Position numbers and translations under genes: made by a program
Source of the DNA: Isoetes taiwanensis
Taxonomy: Eukaryota; Streptophyta; Lycopodiopsida; Isoetales; Isoetaceae
Assembly: GCA_021234155.1 (NCBI GenBank)
Contig: JAJEKV010000049.1
Location: 3,003,487-3,067,486 of the forward strand
Reading direction: 5' to 3'
Length of the DNA stretch: 64,000 nt
Part shown: in pieces, positions 11,148-22,885 of the stretch
How the letters are laid out: each line of letters starts with the position of its first letter
How positions within the stretch are numbered: the stretch's first letter is position 1
The notes under the pieces: model-generated
Databases searched by the model: none
What the model saw: only the letters and a program-made list of their open reading frames with translations
What the model was told of the DNA's origin: nothing

Positions 11148-11489
11148 TTGATCTGAGTTTTGATTTAGGTAAGTTATCAGGGTTATTGGTCGATTAATTT
11201 GCTTTGGCGTTGACAGACCAATTGCTCAGATGCTACCCTTTTTCCACAAATAAATAATTCTGCTCAATATAAGCATTAGTAATGTTCAGTGTTAGTTCAA
11301 AGGGTTGTTGTTGTTCTCATTAAATGTGATCGGTTTTATTATTATTGTGTCCACCACTTGAATTGTCGAGACATGGTCAAATATCAGATTTTCCTGCAGA
11401 TAGTAGCCTTCCTTTATGGCACAAGTTAAGCTTTGATACAAATTGTTAAGTCAGATGGGTCATTGAACATGTCAGATATTCAGATAACA

Positions 11490-12225
11490 AAAAGACTCTG
11501 CAGTTCCTGGATCAAGCATCTGGAGCTGGTTTTGGCTTGAAACACAAGTATTTATTTGGGCATATCACCATGAATATCAAATTGTCTTGCAAAATCTTTG
11601 GGACAGTGATGTATGTCCCATTCCCCCTTCGTTTTTCCTACTAATATTTAATCTTATGGTTTTTAAGCACCTCTAATCTTATTTGTTTGCTCATAATTTA
11701 ACAGATATCTTCAGAAACAGATAACCATGATGAGCTAGACTTTGAATTTTTAGGCAACGCTTCTGGTCAGCCATATATTGTTCAAATATACATTTTCGCA
11801 ACTGGTAATGGGAATAGAAAACAAAGGATTTAACTTTGGTTTGATCCTATTGCTGATTACCACCCTATGGCCGACTGTGGAACCCACATCAGATCATGTA
11901 AGAAGAAACCAATCATCTCGTTTTTGAACATGCGAGCTTTTCGATATTTGAACATGCTTTGCTTTGTGCAGATATGTTGATGACATCCAATCCGAGCATT
12001 TAAGAACTACAAGACAGTTTGGGAAGTACCCACTTGCTCAGCCCATGGGGGTTTACTCTAGCCTTCAGAATGGACATGCTTGGGCAACCAGAAGCAGCCT
12101 TGAGAAGTGAGTTCTGCTCCTTTATTGCTTTCTACAGAGGATTCCACGCTCATGCCTGCAAATGCATTAATGACCCAGATGCTTGCAGTAATTTCTTATC
12201 AGGTGGCAAGTTCAACTGTTTTTAA
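11490..12225 (+). pseudogene. Xyloglucan endotransglucosylase/hydrolase remnant
   Basis: Three exon-like blocks match the XTH (GH16) family in order. Block 1 (about 11497-11610) reads LDQASGAGF then HKYLFGHITMNIKL, the first catalytic-domain beta strands. An intron with GTATGT and a TTAACAG end spans 11611-11704. Block 2 contains [11 protein letters not shown], the family's catalytic motif (usually DEIDFEFLG), with the nucleophile and acid/base Glu still visible, then a frame change and a stop near the NGNRxQR region. Block 3 (about 11971-12225) has VDDIQ, QPMGVYSSLQNG, AFYRGF and the C-terminal Cys-rich ACKCINDPDAC. Exon 1 with the signal peptide was not found. The enzyme normally cuts and rejoins xyloglucan in the wall. 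The frameshifts and stop make this copy non-functional. Confidence 0.8.
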
Positions 12226-12229
12226 CAGG

Positions 12230-14235
12230 CTTAAATAGAAATATTTGAATTGTGAATATTGCAAGGATGTCCCCCAATTTGCCTCTAAATACATATTCCT
12301 CGAGTGCTCACAAAAGCTTTAAAACAACCTCTGGATTTCAAAATGCATGGTTTTCTAACTAACCTCCAGATCTGCTGAAAGAGCTTAAATCAGGCAACCA
12401 AACTTATAGGAGCTCAGGTTTAAAAAACATGCTCTCGGCTTTCATGATAACACACTTTTGCAATTAAAAAAAATCCAAGCAAGCATATATATATGAGCTA
12501 GGATATAAATAGAAGTATGATAACAATAAACTATGATGAAAGACCATCATATCAGCAACAATACAAAGCAAATTGACAATAGCTTACCATACTTCTATAA
12601 AAGTATTGGAGTTTCTACAGGATGACTGGCATCCCTTGTCATTATTAATGCTGTATATCCACGACATAGATTTTTTTACCTAAGTCTTGGTTTTGGCAAG
12701 CAATCTTCTTTGAAACTATATAACCTACAAACACTTCAGGATCATCTCGTTTTCTGCGAAAAATGCCATCCATTTTGAGTCACCTTGTTCTCTATGTTAT
12801 CTAATTTAGAGTTCTTAAGAAAGCAATCAATCAACTATCTGATAAATTATCTATGTCAGTGGTTGGCAACTGCAACGCATATGGCTTGCATCAGAGCTCA
12901 CCATCACAATGCTTGATCCTTGCTCTAGTGGTTTACACGTAGCTGCAAGGATCCGTTATGTCCCATAATAATTTGATTCCAAAATTTTTTCTATAATAAT
13001 ATGATCCAGTGTGCTTCCAGCCATTACGGCATTACTAATCTGCAATAACTCATCTAACCCTAAAGTATTCTTCTTTTATAAACTAATTAAATTCTAAGAA
13101 ACTTGATCTTACCAGTATATGAAGACGCCCAGTTCTTGTTGAAGCCAGGAAACAAACTGCTGCCCAAAAAATGGGTCGTAGGAATACCTTGAAGCCCAAT
13201 TTCCTGTTTGATTTCCTGTTTAAGAAATTGGTATCGGTAATCCGTTCATGTCCGTTTACCATGTCATCCTAGTCATTCCTGTAAGGTTCCCAAAATCTTT
13301 TTATAAAAGGTCTTTTATAATTTTTTCTAAGGATTGGGGAAGGTTTTAAATATTTAGGTGATTTAATTTAGTTTTGCATGGTTTTTGTTGGCAAGTTTAA
13401 TTGCACCTGGACTACTATTTTTCTCAGATGTCGATACTGTCAGATCTGCTGCTGCTGTCAAAGGGCTCGTGAACGCGGCTGTTTTTTGTTCCTCTTTATT
13501 TTCCAGCCTTCTGTTTCTTTTGTATTTTTGGTCCATTCTTTCTATTCCAACATTTCCTTCGGAATTTTGTTTGTTTCGGATTTCTAGTTGTTTGGACTAA
13601 GCTTCAGATTTTTGCTTCTTTGGATTCTCTGCTTGCATCGAATTTTTTGTTTGGATTTTCTCTTCTAATACGGGTGTATGGCTGTGAATCGGATGCTCGC
13701 AGTGCCCTGCAGATGTGGTTGTCCAGTTTCTACATTGTGTTTACAACGAATACATTCTTATGTATTCAGTGTGTATTTTCAACAATTCAGTGGTCTTGGC
13801 GTCATTTGTTTTTGCCTAATCATTCCATATGCATCCTAAAAAAAGAAAAAAATTAAGTCTCCTAACCTTTTCCAAAAGCCATTTTTCAAGGTTTTACCTA
13901 GCCACATAGCCATTATTTTTATTTTTTTCTACCTGTTCCTTGTCGAACCCTCCCATTTACTTTCTCCACTTGTCCATCCCTCAACCCCTAGACATAAACC
14001 CCTATTGCCTAAATCTTGGCTTTTTGCCATCTCTTGGCAAGATGGTAATCGTTTAGCTCATTCATGTTGAGATAGTGGTAGGAATCAACTCTAATCTTGC
14101 CTTAGACCATAATTAACCATGAACAAGAGGCCATGAAGCCTGAAATGGCTTTTCAAACATTCTTAGCCCCTAGAACTTGAGCCTGTAAATGCAAAGCCCC
14201 TCCCTTCCTACTGTGAGCAAGTTCATTCCAGGAGA
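12230..14235. other. No gene seen
   Basis: AT-rich sequence. ORFs at 13378-13856 are Phe/Ser/Cys-rich with no recognisable domain and are probably chance frames in T-rich sequence. Confidence 0.5.
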
Positions 14236-15020
14236 TCAGATGAGTACACTGCATATAAATTCTCTGACACATTGCTTAATTTTATTGTAGGATGCATTGT
14301 CTGCTATTAAAGCTAAAGAAAAATAGACATGACTACTGGCTAGCACAGAGTTAGCAATTAGGATCTTGCCAGCAAGAGATAGGGAACCTTTATGGTGGAG
14401 GAGCTTCTTTCTTACCCCGTTGATTAGAGGCAGCCAGACAACTTTTAGACACATATTCACAGCTAAGGGGAGTCCAAGATGAGTCAGAAAATGCCCTTTA
14501 GGGACAAACTTAATTCCATGAGTATCAAGATATGGTCTGAGCTTATCTGAGAGAATAGAACACTTGGAAAAATTAAGTTGGATCCCAGAGGCAAGACCAA
14601 ATTTATGGATGCATCCATAAAATTGGAGAAATTGCTATTGTTAGCCTTGATCATAACAAAAGTGTCATCTGCATATTGACGGATTGAAAGCTCCTTTGAA
14701 GAATCAGACATGGAGAGGCCTTGGATGAGCCCCTTAGCTTGGTAGTACAGAACCATTTTAGTAAGAACTTCTGCTGCAATAATGAAGAGGTAGGGAGCAA
14801 GGGGGCACCTCTGTCTAATCCCTCTCCTGATGAAAAATAACCCACTTGACGAACCATTTATCAGAACACAAGAAGAGGCATTTTAATTGAGCCCTACGAT
14901 AAGCTTAATAAGTTGGGGGTGGATGCCAATGTGCACCAAAGATTTCTCGAGGAAGGTCCAAGAGATACAGTAATAAGCACGTTTGAAGTCAAGCGTAAGA
15001 AGGACACAATTCTGCCTAGA
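14236..15020 (-). mobile_element. LINE (L1-type) reverse transcriptase remnant
   Basis: On the minus strand the RT palm is readable across several frames. About 15020-14940 gives TLDFKRAYYCISW, matching the LDFxKAYDSVSW block. About 14860-14800 gives a GxRQxCPLAPYLFI-like block. 14756-14484 contains IRQYADDTFVMI with the catalytic YADD box. 14460-14236 contains GSLSLAGKILIANSVL, the LSLAGR-like post-catalytic block. No endonuclease domain or poly-A tail was found next to it. Frame shifts show an old, 5'-truncated copy. A T-run at 15293-15308 followed by AGGACGAAAAGC may be the tail of another minus-strand LINE. Confidence 0.75.
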
Positions 15021-15309
15021 CACGTTAGCTCCTACTCCTGTCGATGCGCACACGCTCTGGGGGCTGATTCTCCTGGTTGAACATTTGTTCCTGTTGATGT
15101 TGCAATTTCTGCGATCTTCTTTCTCAACATTGTATTTGCCATTGACATCTTATTTGGTCTTTCTAATACCTTCCATTTAGGATTTCTTTTGTTGGAACTT
15201 CGTAAATGGCCAATTTCTTCTAACTCTAATGCTTTGATTTTTTACAATTGATTTTTTACTTGCTTTACAATTTGGATCGATAGTTGTGGTGATTTTTTTT
15301 TTTTTTTTG

Positions 15310-17460
15310 AAGGACGAAAAGCAACACAGGTAAACATTACAAGGTGTACAAATCTCATCTAGCTATGCAAGCACAAGACAACGCTCTCCAAGCACGAGCC
15401 TGAGGGATTTTGTACTCACTCTAGCATAGTCTCGTTAGTAACTGCTTTTCGAGTCAAGTATTTATTGTTAGGGTTTTCCTCGAAAACCCAAAAAATTCCG
15501 ATGCAATTAAATTGAAAAAATCCCACTTCCTATTTTTTAATTTAGCGGACTAATTTTGGCACATGCGTGTTTTTTAATTTAGCAGACAAGAATAATCGAT
15601 ATTCCATTTGCAGAATGTAATGATAATGGAATATTGCAAAATTTAAAAATGGAAATAGACTTCTACTTATAGAAATGAACATAGAATTCCATTACAACAC
15701 GAATCCACGTCTACCATAGACATACAACATGAATTCCATTACAACATGAATTCTATTACACCATGATTCCACGTCTATCATAGACATAGGCATAGACATT
15801 TGTATGACAATCTAATATTCATGTATGTTGAATGACCTTCTATCTAGAATCTCTATCACATCAGCATCGTCATCAATTATCTTCGCCATTTCTGGAAAAG
15901 ATACTAAAGCATCCACGAGGTTTTCTAATGCACTTACAACCTGTAACTTTGGCAATAGTCCTCCCATCAGATAATCATCTGTCATATAATTATATACCAA
16001 ATATGGCTCTACAATCCAAGCATTATTAGCACGTATAAGTATAGCTGTCAACTATAAATGTATTTTCTGAGTGATGTTTGCCAAGATAATTATCATAAAC
16101 CTCTTCCAAGGTTTTAAGAAATAAAGCTGTCCTTCCATACTTACGAAGCGTAATAGAGGATCCAATATACTCAGTCTGTGACCAAATAAAAGCAAAGGAT
16201 TTCATGATTAAATCTAGAAGAAATGAAGTTAGAGTTGATCTGATAGAGTTGATCTGATACTTTCCAAGTTTTGAATCGATCAAATAGAGTTGATCTGATA
16301 CTTTCCAAGTTTTGAACCGATCAAATAGCTATATCAAAGACTTTTAAATATGTCTAAATGAAATTAAGAACTCGAGGAAGAAGAAATATGTGTCTGGTTT
16401 TGGTCTCGATTGGCATCACATAGTCGATAGGCACACCTCCTTTCTGGAACGTATACATAAAAACTCCATTAAGGTTATATCAATAGCTTCCTATGAACAT
16501 ATGGGTTAGTGGTAATACATTCTTCTTGTGTATAAGAGTTGCTTCCATATGGTTTATGACATTCGTCTGACTTATTTGCATCATTTTCAACCACTTCCTT
16601 GTCATTCCTATCATCTCCATCACCATGGTCCAACTTAACAGGATGTAAAACTCTAGGTTCTTGGAGGTCACCCCATGGCCCGACTCGAGTATCTTTTAAA
16701 GGTCCAGATTCATGAAGGTTATTGTCATCAGTTTCTGACTCAAACCTAAAGAGTAAGAATAGAACTCATTAATGAAAGTTTATGGACTTAAGTCCGATGC
16801 ATCAACTTCCAAAATCATTTTCAAAATCACTTGACTCAAACCGAAAGAGTAAAAACAATACGTTAGTAAACATTCACGCACTTGAGTCCGATCCATCAAC
16901 CTCTAAAATCACTATTTTTTAAGGATATGAATAAAGGATAAAGGTGGGGAAAAAAGATCCATCAACTTCCAAAATCACAACTTTTAAGCACGTGAAAAAA
17001 GAGTATATGTGGATGTTAAAGGAATCTATCTATTGTCATCTTCCTTAACATTCATCATAGACGTAATCAAACTTCACATACATATCCGGGGCTTAAGCAT
17101 CAATTGAATTACTCGTTGCGAAACTTACATATCAGCTCATTCATCATAGCCATTAATTTAGTAAAGTCTAAATCAGAACTCTCCATTGATGCTAAAGATA
17201 CATCCAGAGTTTCCATGCAATGTTTCTGGAAAGAGTATATCATTCAGGGATAAAGACAGAGAGGTGTCATCTCTCCACCGTTGGATTGTCTTATTAGATC
17301 TACACCTCTCATTCTTTAAAGACTTTTATATCTTATATATTTATTTGATATCTAATGCAAATGACACTAACATGGTTTTAATGAATTGTTCCATGGTCAA
17401 CCCGTGGTCTTTATTGAGTAAGGTTTTATTTATTGTTCCATGGTCAAACCATAGTCATTA
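15310..17460. other. No recognisable gene; short local repeats
   Basis: Minus-strand ORFs at 15812-16283 and 16480-16671 lack any domain I know. They may be the 3' part of the adjacent gypsy element. The stretch 15680-15790 repeats GAATTCCATTACAAC / CCACGTCTA words. 16220-16325 duplicates GAGTTGATCTGATACTTTCC. 16735-16995 repeats ACTCAAACC.AAAGAGTAA / ATCAACTTCCAAAATCA about every 110 bp. No long terminal repeat pair could be picked out by eye. Confidence 0.4.
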
Positions 17461-18988
17461 CTATTGTTTAATGGGACATTTTACATTCCTTCGACGTTTC
17501 TTAAAATGATTGCCATAATCTTCGTTGTCTTCGTCCTCACTGTCGTCGTATATTAAATGCATTAATGATGTATTTTCGATGTCTTGGTCTAACACCTTAT
17601 CACTCTCCCCCACTTTTGTGTTGATCATAGGCTCAACACACAATTGTTTAGTGCTATTTTTATGGGCAGAGTGCACCTCACGGAAGTTGTTGTTGAAATG
17701 TGTAATATTTTGTCTGCGTTTTCCAGCCAAGGCAAGGGTATCATCTACATATGCCTTAGATGCTTCATGCAAAAATCTTCGTGTAGCCATTTCTTCAAAG
17801 AGTTGTACATATTTCGAGGGAAGATGACTTAACTTCAGGAACAGAGCAGTATCTGTGAAAGTCTTCTTGCAAGATTTATTCGGGTCAAAGTTGATGACGA
17901 TATCCTTGGAAGGATTAGTTGGAGTGAGAATATAATGGAGGAGTTTGCAATAGCGGGCTTGATCGTATATAAGGCGCTCGGGACTATATTGAGCAACATT
18001 TATAAACATTTGTAAGTTGTGTAAGATATCATTGTTAGACTCCCTAGGTACCTTTGATGATGGCCCAATTAGGTAACTGTTTGATTGATGCAGTATGCCA
18101 TGATAAGCGTCGTTGAAATCTTGGATCAAAGGTAGGATCATCTTGTATATGTTGAGGTGCTTTGGCAAAGTTGTAACGAATTTCATCATCCTGCAAATGC
18201 TTATCCCGCCAAGTTGTATCTTCAACCTGTGTATATAGTGGCATGTCAGAAAAGATATCATCATAGTGTATTGAAGCTGAGTCTTTAAGAAACATGTCGA
18301 TTTTCCGCATAAGGACAGTAGGAATGAGATTGCGTATTTCTTTCCATTCAGAAGATGTGGGAATTTTCCAATTTATGAGATCAAAAGGCTGAGGAGCTGG
18401 ATGAGAATTTGCTGAATATAAAGCTGTGTGCTCTAGCTGGAATGATAAAAATTTGACCCAAATTTTATAATCTTCATTGTGCAGAATTTTTAAACTGATG
18501 GTTTGAAGTAGGGAGTCTTGAACATCCCGAAGATGGGTCTTCAAATTTCTAATCATCAACTCTTTATCGGCAGCGGGTAAAACCAATGAGTTGCTCATAT
18601 CATTAGATTGTAATGGACGACACTACTTGATCTTTAAAGGAGGTCATGGTCTAAGCTGCGCTGATTCATAAATGAGTTGTTGTGATGAGGAATAGTAAGA
18701 AAGAATATAACCGATACTGTCAACAGCCCATTCATGACATAGAACAGGGTCTTCGATGGTAAGATCATGGCGATAAATTGCAGTAATAAGTTGAACTCTT
18801 TCTGGAGAGATCATCTGTTTCCATAAGTTAGAAAATTGTTGAGCAGTGATTGATGTGCAAGGGTCAATACACCAACATAATAATCGGATTCTGAGGTTAG
18901 ATAAATCATAATAATAGTTCGTCTCAAGATCATTTACTCGTGCCACATGAGTTTGAGATTGCTTGGATTCATCCAAAATTTTGAGCAT
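17461..18988 (-). pseudogene. Extra gypsy ORF after integrase, C-terminal blocks
   Basis: Blocks at 18988-18644, 18598-18044 and 18264-17461 overlap in different frames and read as one helical protein broken by frameshifts. The last block is long (267 aa). It ends in an acidic stretch DDSEDEDNEDYGNHF followed by a basic tail KKRRRNVK like a nuclear signal. No enzymatic motif or membrane helix is seen, so nothing supports an env-type protein. It is probably a structural or nucleic-acid-binding product of the element, but this is inference. Confidence 0.4.
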
Positions 18989-19193
18989 CAGATCTTTGTA
19001 TTGTTGTACCTCAATCTTCAGAGCAGCGTTCTCTTGCTTGAGGTCCTGTCCAAGGTGAAGTAAGGGTTGTACTTGAGCTTTAAGGGAGGTAATTTTTTAC
19101 TCTATAAGAGAGTGTGAGGAACAATCATTATACTTCATACGTTCTTGCTGCAAAGTGTGATATTGTTGTTGAAGCTCCTGATATGCTTGATCT

Positions 19194-19982
19194 TTAGACT
19201 GTAATTGGGCTTGTAATTTGTTGATGAAGACTGGATATCAGATCTGCATTTGCCATATTGCTGTTAAGTAGATCTTGGACATTAGCATGAACTTTGCTGA
19301 GATTATCCTTCATAATATTAAGGTCATTGAGTAAGAAAGCATGAGACGGTTGAGGAATTTGTGAGAACATCTCAGCGTCGGATTTAAGAACCTGTTGTTG
19401 CGGTGGAAACGTTTCCTGCAAGGACAAAAAGTAATTCAATAATATTTGTAGATGCATGGCAAATGGAAGTTCTTGTGCATTGTTTCTTTTGATGTTGCGT
19501 ATTTGTTTATGTAATTGTTCGGTGACGAGGGAGGCCCAAGGGATTTCAATGCCCTGAGTGGCCATGATAACATATGCCAACCATCGCTCTATATATTTAT
19601 GTAGATTGACAGGTAAAAGTTTCCTTTTAAGATAAGTAAAGATTATAGATTAGGGATGAAAAGCTTTTTCAACATGTTCTCTTTTGGTAGAAAGGATCCC
19701 AAATTCACGAAAAATAGATATATTATGTTTAGGATGAACATTGCAGTTGGGGAGTCGTAAGGCTGCCATAACTGATTCTCGTTGAATATTTATGTGCCCA
19801 GTTAGTGTAGTAAAGTTGGTTCTGGTGGCAACTTTATAATTATCTATATATTCTGTTAACCATTTCGGGTTCAATTTTGGAAATGGTAATAGCACAAATG
19901 AAAGTAACTTTGCCTTTTCCAGATATGTTTGGGCCAAAGCATCCAAAGGCGGAAAATTATCAAAAGATATATTAGGATACAA
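19194..19982 (-). pseudogene. Extra gypsy ORF after integrase, first blocks
   Basis: Two blocks. 19982-19650 contains FDNFPPLDALAQTYLEKAK and NIQRESVMAALRLPN. 19580-19194 contains MAYVIMATQGIEIPWASLV followed by a helical, coiled-coil-like tail. The style (a small folded domain, then a helix ending in a hydrophobic YVIMA.QGIEIPW stretch) recalls the putative plant transposon protein domain found in plant retroelements, but I cannot confirm it. Sitting 3' of integrase, it occupies the place where some plant gypsy elements carry additional ORFs. Confidence 0.4.
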
Positions 19983-20092
19983 GATTTGAAACTTATCTGA
20001 GGGAACTTTATAGTTTGTTTAAATGTAGTAAACCGGTATGTTGCGTTTCCATTGTCGTTGCTCACGCCGACAGCTTTGAAGTATAAGTTTTG

Positions 20093-21014
20093 CTAAGAGG
20101 TGTTTGTATCTACCAGAATTATGCCCTCGTCCAAAGCAAAACAATAATTTGTTGGGTGGCCAGAAACCAATATAATACATAACTTCCATGAAGATAGATA
20201 GAAAACACTCGGGGAATCAGGATCATTCCACCAATTGTACGCCTTGGATGTAGGAAAGGGAACCATGAGTAGTTGAAGAGTGCCACCTTGAATCTTAAGT
20301 CTATCAATTTGGAGCAAAAGTCTTGTAGATAACTGTTGGTTATCCCATTTGGAAATATTTAAAGACATTTTAAGAAGTCGAGAGAAATTTTGAGCGGTGC
20401 AAAACTTTGATGCTGGTTTTACCATATTAACAGGTTTGACTTCTTTGTAGGGTTTGAGTCGGCACCCATTCATGCGAGTAGGCAAAAGGTTTCTATCCAA
20501 ATCTTGTAGTTGAACAGAACCATTTTGATATACTTTATAAATTTGGAATGGTCCAAGCCAGCGAATTTTTAATTTCCCTGGATGTTGTTTGTTCCTTGAA
20601 TCGTATAATAAGACCTTGTCATTGTCTTGGAAATGAAATGATTTTAATTTTCGATCTAACCACGCCTTGCACCTATCCTTGGATACTTGTTGAGCCCATA
20701 CTGATTGATGTCGCTTTTCATCGAGAGCTTCCAGCTGATATAATCTATTTTGAAGTGAAGGCACGTCATCACTCATTCTATGGTGAAAGGCCACCCTTAA
20801 GCTTGGGATAATGAATTCAAATGGTAGGATGGCTTCTATCCCATATGTGTTGGAAGGGAGTATGATTTGTAATAGTTTTATATGTCGTTCTGTAAGCCCA
20901 CAAAACAGCGGGTAACCTGAGCTCCCAATCTTTCCTTGATGATTCACATACTTTCTTTAAAATATTAACCAATATTTTATTGGTTGACTCGGCTTGTCCA
21001 TTAGCACGTGGGTA
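20093..21014 (-). pseudogene. Gypsy integrase, C-terminal part
   Basis: Resumes after the hAT with YYPRANGQAESTNKIL (catalytic Glu in QAE). A frame break near 20850-20950 follows, then EAILPFEFIIPSLRV. It ends with the GPF/Y-type module KIRWLGPFQIYKVYQNGS. There is no chromodomain after it. The frame continues about 100 residues beyond the usual integrase end, with FPTSKAYNWWNDPDS near the C-terminus, before stopping at 20093. Confidence 0.85.
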
Positions 21015-21022
21015 GTATGGCG

Positions 21023-21715
21023 CAGGGATAGGTTCTATACGTATTAAATTATTTTTTTAGACGTATAAAGTCCAAAAATACGTATTTTTAGGTTAAATAC
21101 GTACTTTTCGTATTTTTAACCTACCGGCCGGAAAAAAAAAATTCGCGTCAGCGAAACCTTCAGTTAAACTACGCTGAACTTTTTTTCACAGAAGTTTAAA
21201 CCTTCGCTTTAAAAATTTAAAAAAAAAAAAAAAAAATTATATTTTCGCGTAAGCGAAACCTTTAGTTTCGCTTACGTGAAGGTTTCGCTTACGCGAAAAT
21301 TATTTTTTTTATTTTTTTTCCCCGATTTTTTTTTTTTTTTTGAATTTTCTCGGTTTTCAAATGTAAGTGAAATGAAGGTTTCGCTTTACGTGAAAAATTT
21401 CGAAAAAAAAAATGCAATTTTTTTTTTTTTTTTTAAATTTATTTTCGCGTCAGCAATGACACCCACCCTCGGCATGGCACAATTCAATGTGGCACGCCAG
21501 GCAAGGGTCACCGCAATAATAATAAAAATAAAATAAAATAAAAATGTTTTTTTTTTTAGTTTAGTTTAAATCAAGGTTTCGCTTTACGCCAAATTTTTTC
21601 GACGCCGGAATTTTTTGATCGTTTTTTTTGACGATTAAACGCCAAATTTGTGCCAGTATCAAACGAAAAATAATGTGATTACGATAAAAAGCATACGCGA
21701 TTGAACCTATCCCTG
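21023..21715. mobile_element. hAT-family non-autonomous element, copy 2
   Basis: A 693-bp element, ends CAGGGATAGGTTC...GAACCTATCCCTG, flanked by a perfect 8-bp duplication GTATGGCG at 21015-21022 and 21716-21723. It shares termini, subterminal TACGTATTTTTAGG words and internal TTTCGCTTACGCGAA-type palindromes with 7603-8316. It is inserted in the gypsy integrase between the second Asp and the Glu of the DDE triad. The perfect duplication shows it arrived after the retrotransposon. Confidence 0.93.
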
Positions 21716-21723
21716 GTATGGCG

Positions 21724-22228
21724 TGGACTTCTTGTGAGAAATTAAAAAATCTCTAGTGAGAGTTTCAATGGTGTCATTTATGAAATGTACACCGCGATCG
21801 CTGACAAGTTCAATGGGGCATCCAAAGTGGGTAATGATTTGATGGTACATGACCTTTGCAACACTTACTGCTGTATTGTCTTTAAGAGCCTTGGCCTCGG
21901 CCCATTTGGTATGATAATCAGTGAGTACCAGAATATATTGAGCCCTTGTTTTACTGGCTGGGGGATCCACAGGGCCAACAAAGTCAATATCCCATTTTTC
22001 AAAGGGGCCCAAAGGCAGTATAGGTTGTAAGGGCATATGATGTCTTTCTTGTGGTTTACTAGTGCGTTGACAAATATCACAAAGTGAGGCCTCTTTAGAA
22101 GCATCTGTAAAAAGGATTGGCCACCAAAATTCGGCTTGCAATATCTTTCTTGCCGTACCAGTAAAGTGCCCGCCACTGGGACCTTCATGTGCTTGTTTTA
22201 GTAGCTCTTGAGTTTCGTGTGGAAGCAC
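21724..22228 (-). pseudogene. Gypsy integrase, N-terminal and core part
   Basis: Zinc-binding HHCC domain: AHEGPSGGHF followed by LCDICQR. The catalytic core has the first Asp in KWDIDFVGP and the second in ELVSDRGVHF. The frame runs to HKKSTPY, immediately before the PRANGQAE block that carries the third acidic residue, and there meets the hAT element. The remainder lies at 20093-21014. Confidence 0.9.
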
Positions 22229-22531
22229 ACACCGACGGAGAATATGATCTTTTCCCTTTTTATATAACTGACCAGCTATGAGGCAGTATGGTGCTGCTTT
22301 TCGAATGAACTCTTTCTTTCGGGAGACATCTAATTCGGGAGGAAGAGTTCCAGGGGTCAGATATTATGCGATGCCTGCATACCAAGGTGGGATGGCATTT
22401 ACTCTAAACAAGTTAACATCAGGTAGATCATCATATATTCCGATGGGAGGTTCACCGTTAGTTAATCTTGATAGATGATCAGGTACTGTATGTGAAGTTC
22501 CAGGTTTAACAACCACTTTAAAATTAAACTC

Positions 22532-22885
22532 CTATAGAATGAGCAACCAGCGTGTAATCCGGCCTGTGGTACAAGGTTTATTTATTAGATACAACAAGGC
22601 CTGGTGATCTACATAGAAAATAAAGTAATTCCCAAGAAGATAATGGCGGAACTTTTGAACAACAAAAACCATTGCTAAACCTTCATGTTCAGTAGTTGTA
22701 TAGTTTCTTTCAGCCTCATTTAACTGTTTGCTTGCATAGTAAATCGGTTGATCCTTGTTACCAATTTTCTTTGTGCTAACACAACTCCTAAAGCAGTTTT
22801 GGAAGCATCTGTATGAACATAGAATTCCTGATCCCACTGAGGTGATATAAGTATAGGGGAAGAAGCCAGAATGTGCTTTAACGCC
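22532..22885 (-). pseudogene. Gypsy RNase H domain
   Basis: Contains PIYYASKQLNEAERNYTTTE and YFIFYVDHQALLYLINKP, the standard gypsy RNase H blocks with the ERNYxxxE and DHxAL motifs. The first part, near 22840, is out of frame. It follows RT directly and leads through a degenerate connection (22229-22530) to integrase. Confidence 0.85.

Noticed and set aside
13378-13856. Phe/Cys/Ser-rich plus-strand ORFs
   Set aside because: Overlapping frames in T-rich DNA with no recognisable motif.
17461-19982. Retroviral-type env gene after gypsy pol
   Set aside because: No signal peptide, transmembrane helix or cleavage-like site is visible; composition is helical and nuclear-like.
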